From positions 2,584,324 through 2,648,323 of the forward strand of contig NC_011138.3 of NCBI RefSeq assembly GCF_000020585.3: a stretch of 64,000 nucleotides of DNA, read 5' to 3'. The translations under genes and the position numbers were made by a program. Positions 63,801-64,000 of this stretch are shown one piece after another. This DNA is from Alteromonas mediterranea DE (GTDB taxonomy: Bacteria > Pseudomonadota > Gammaproteobacteria > Enterobacterales > Alteromonadaceae). The notes beneath the pieces are model-generated. The model was not told where the DNA came from, made no database searches, and worked only from the letters and a program-made list of their open reading frames with translations. Position 1 is the stretch's first letter. Every line of letters starts with the position of its first letter.

Positions 63801-64000
63801 CCCGCGTGAGCTGTTAACTGAAATGTCAGTAGGACGTAGGTGCAGGATGTCGCTATAAGCCGTTAAACTTGTGCTTGAGAAGCCATGACTTTTCGCCCAA
63901 ACATGCTCGCGGTTCCAATTGTCTTGGTTAGTACTTTGACTACCGCTTCCGTTAGTAAATTTATCTTGCGATATGCCCTTGTAAAACAAAATGACGTTTT
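60873..64000 (-). CDS. Multidomain extracellular nuclease (endonuclease I + ExeM-like) with C-terminal dockerin, partial
   Basis: The frame is open to the window edge, so the true start and signal peptide lie outside; at least 1038 residues remain. In order (residues from 63989): an endonuclease I domain (about 1-190; NREHVWAKSHGF, DILHLRPTDISVNSSRGN), a (GGDT)n linker (about 187-223), a lamin-tail domain (about 225-385; ISEYIEGGSFNKAIELFNSS), a (DPT)n linker (about 390-412), an OB-fold-like part, an EEP nuclease domain (about 665-970; VASFNVLNYFNG, RVIVMGDLNAYAKEEP, RSSDHDPVVVVL), and a dockerin-like pair of EF-loops (DFDGDNDVDYNDI and DFNGDGQISFFDI, about 980-1035). The LTD-EEP part is ExeM/NucH-like. 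It should degrade extracellular DNA. Confidence 0.9.
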   Translation of the reverse strand, partial: NVILFYKGISQDKFTNGSGSQSTNQDNWNREHVWAKSHGFSSTSLTAYSDILHLRPTDISVNSSRGNLDFDFSDNELNEAPANRVDSDSFEPRDAVKGDVARSMLYMDVRYDGNTAGDTEEDLVLLNRLTTTDEAAFGKLCVLLQWHESDPVDEFERRRNERVYEFQGNRNPFIDKPELASLIFNESCDGTGGDSGGDTGGDTGGDTGGDTGGDTGGDTGGDTGGDTAPSTNSVYISEYIEGGSFNKAIELFNSSTQPVSLSGYELVLLSNGDTADADRKVLALEGEIPAGGVATFAHADADALLTSGSTLSSFVINFNGDDYVELVYNGQVVDALGTYGVRTNWGKDVTLVRKSSVTGGNANRNPAFTTDEWDSFPKDTLSNFGSHNGSVSEPTDPTDPTDPTDPTYPTDPTDPTPEVVLISAIQGDGEESALIGSDVIVEAVVTKVVPDMSGFFVQEEAADSDDNTSTSEGVFVYAGSFSLPVAGDAVRLQGTVGERFGVTQIALSADVEVTGSGSSVLYTSVAMPFSPGTDLEALEGMHISFEQTLKVSDIYNLGRYGQFNVSSQRLMIPTNQFVAGSQEALALAEANARNTLLVDDGKTSQNLDDIPFPVGGLSHNNPLRLGDSVEALEGVLHYAFGAYNLIPVGDIQTVRTNPRIAAPQLNAIGDVKVASFNVLNYFNGPEFPTPRGADSVAEFERQKVKTIAAIVAMNADVLGLVEIENDGYSSESAIATLVDSVNAELGSDEYSYVALESQLGGDEIAVGIIYKPAVVSLQGNPVTSSNAPFDYGNRQPLLQSFSVNSNGEDFTLAINHFKSKGSCGSATGNNADLGDGQGCWNELRTQAAQGIISLVEQNSDILSDRVIVMGDLNAYAKEEPILALEEAGYSNLVNFFDGDSAYSYSFGGEMGYLDHALSSPSLTEYVVDATVWHINADEPRVFDYNVEFKSETQLSSYYGADAYRSSDHDPVVVVLNFPEEVTVGDFDGDNDVDYNDIMAFYQLFLQGQATAESYDFNGDGQISFFDIQALMAMCTRANCAI
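62752..62820 (-). repeat. 9-bp repeat coding for (DPT)n linker
   Basis: Repeated GGGTCNGTT-like units encode Asp-Pro-Thr linker residues in the nuclease. Such runs change length by slippage. Confidence 0.85.
63319..63428 (-). repeat. 12-bp repeat coding for (GGDT)n linker
   Basis: About nine 12-base units encode Gly-Gly-Asp-Thr in the nuclease linker between endonuclease I and the lamin-tail domain. Alternating variants (GGTATCACC / TGTGTCACC) suggest unequal recombination. Confidence 0.88.

Overview
The window is about 64 kb of a Gammaproteobacterium, most likely an Alteromonas-like marine member of the Alteromonadales. This is inferred, without a database search, from the HexR-linked zwf-pgl-edd-glk-eda operon, an alginate lyase, the DUF2989, DUF1315, DUF349 and MaoP proteins, PEP-CTERM and dockerin exoproteins, and a moderate GC content. 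It is ordinary chromosome with a few accessory patches. I see no rRNA, tRNA, CRISPR array, prophage or intact transposase.

Region 1 (1-13.3 kb) holds signalling and envelope-stress genes. It contains maoP, a PRC-barrel protein, an ArsR-type probable persulfide sensor divergent from a rhodanese, a LysR regulator and an ExoD-like membrane protein. A dense phosphorelay locus follows: an NtrC-type regulator, a tiny protein that looks like a lone histidine-kinase dimerisation domain, a CHASE3 kinase, a single-domain receiver and a three-receiver hybrid kinase. Next come small stress or envelope proteins (YqjD/ElaB-like, YqjE-like, a lipoprotein, DUF1328, a tiny acidic lipoprotein) and a YfbR-like nucleotidase.

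Region 2 (13.4-25.3 kb) is housekeeping: DUF349, YeaC-like and zinc-ribbon proteins, an alanine/glycine symporter, an M14 carboxypeptidase, a long-form GAPDH, a DUF2989 lipoprotein, msrB and gnd.

Region 3 (25.6-43.2 kb) is a central carbon block. A glycogen/maltodextrin set (malQ, glgB, glgX, minus strand) diverges from gapA and a hexose-6-phosphate epimerase. Then come the Entner-Doudoroff operon zwf-pgl-edd-glk-eda, the divergent regulator hexR, and pyk. HexR-like palindromes lie between zwf and hexR and upstream of pyk, with a weaker one before gapA, so sugar phosphate dehydrogenation, KDPG cleavage, lower glycolysis and pyruvate kinase appear to form one regulon.

Region 4 (43.3-56 kb) is mixed accessory content. 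It has a secreted nucleosidase-like protein, a PL7 alginate lyase with an unusual C-terminal extension and a GntR-like operator, a BON-domain protein, and a membrane-tethered EEP-fold hydrolase. A three-gene cassette follows: glycosyltransferase, YqcI/YcgG-type putative heme N-hydroxylase and DUF1989. Last are a di-heme c-type cytochrome lipoprotein and a DUF839/PhoX-like lipoprotein preceded by a clear Pho-box array.

Region 5 (56.2-64 kb) contains a PilJ-N-type hybrid kinase, a WYL regulator of the BrxR/CapW type, a decayed group II intron sitting exactly behind a terminator, a PEP-CTERM protein with a cohesin-like body, and, running off the end of the window, a giant double-nuclease exoprotein that ends in a dockerin. 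The adjacent cohesin-like and dockerin partners are the observation most worth testing.
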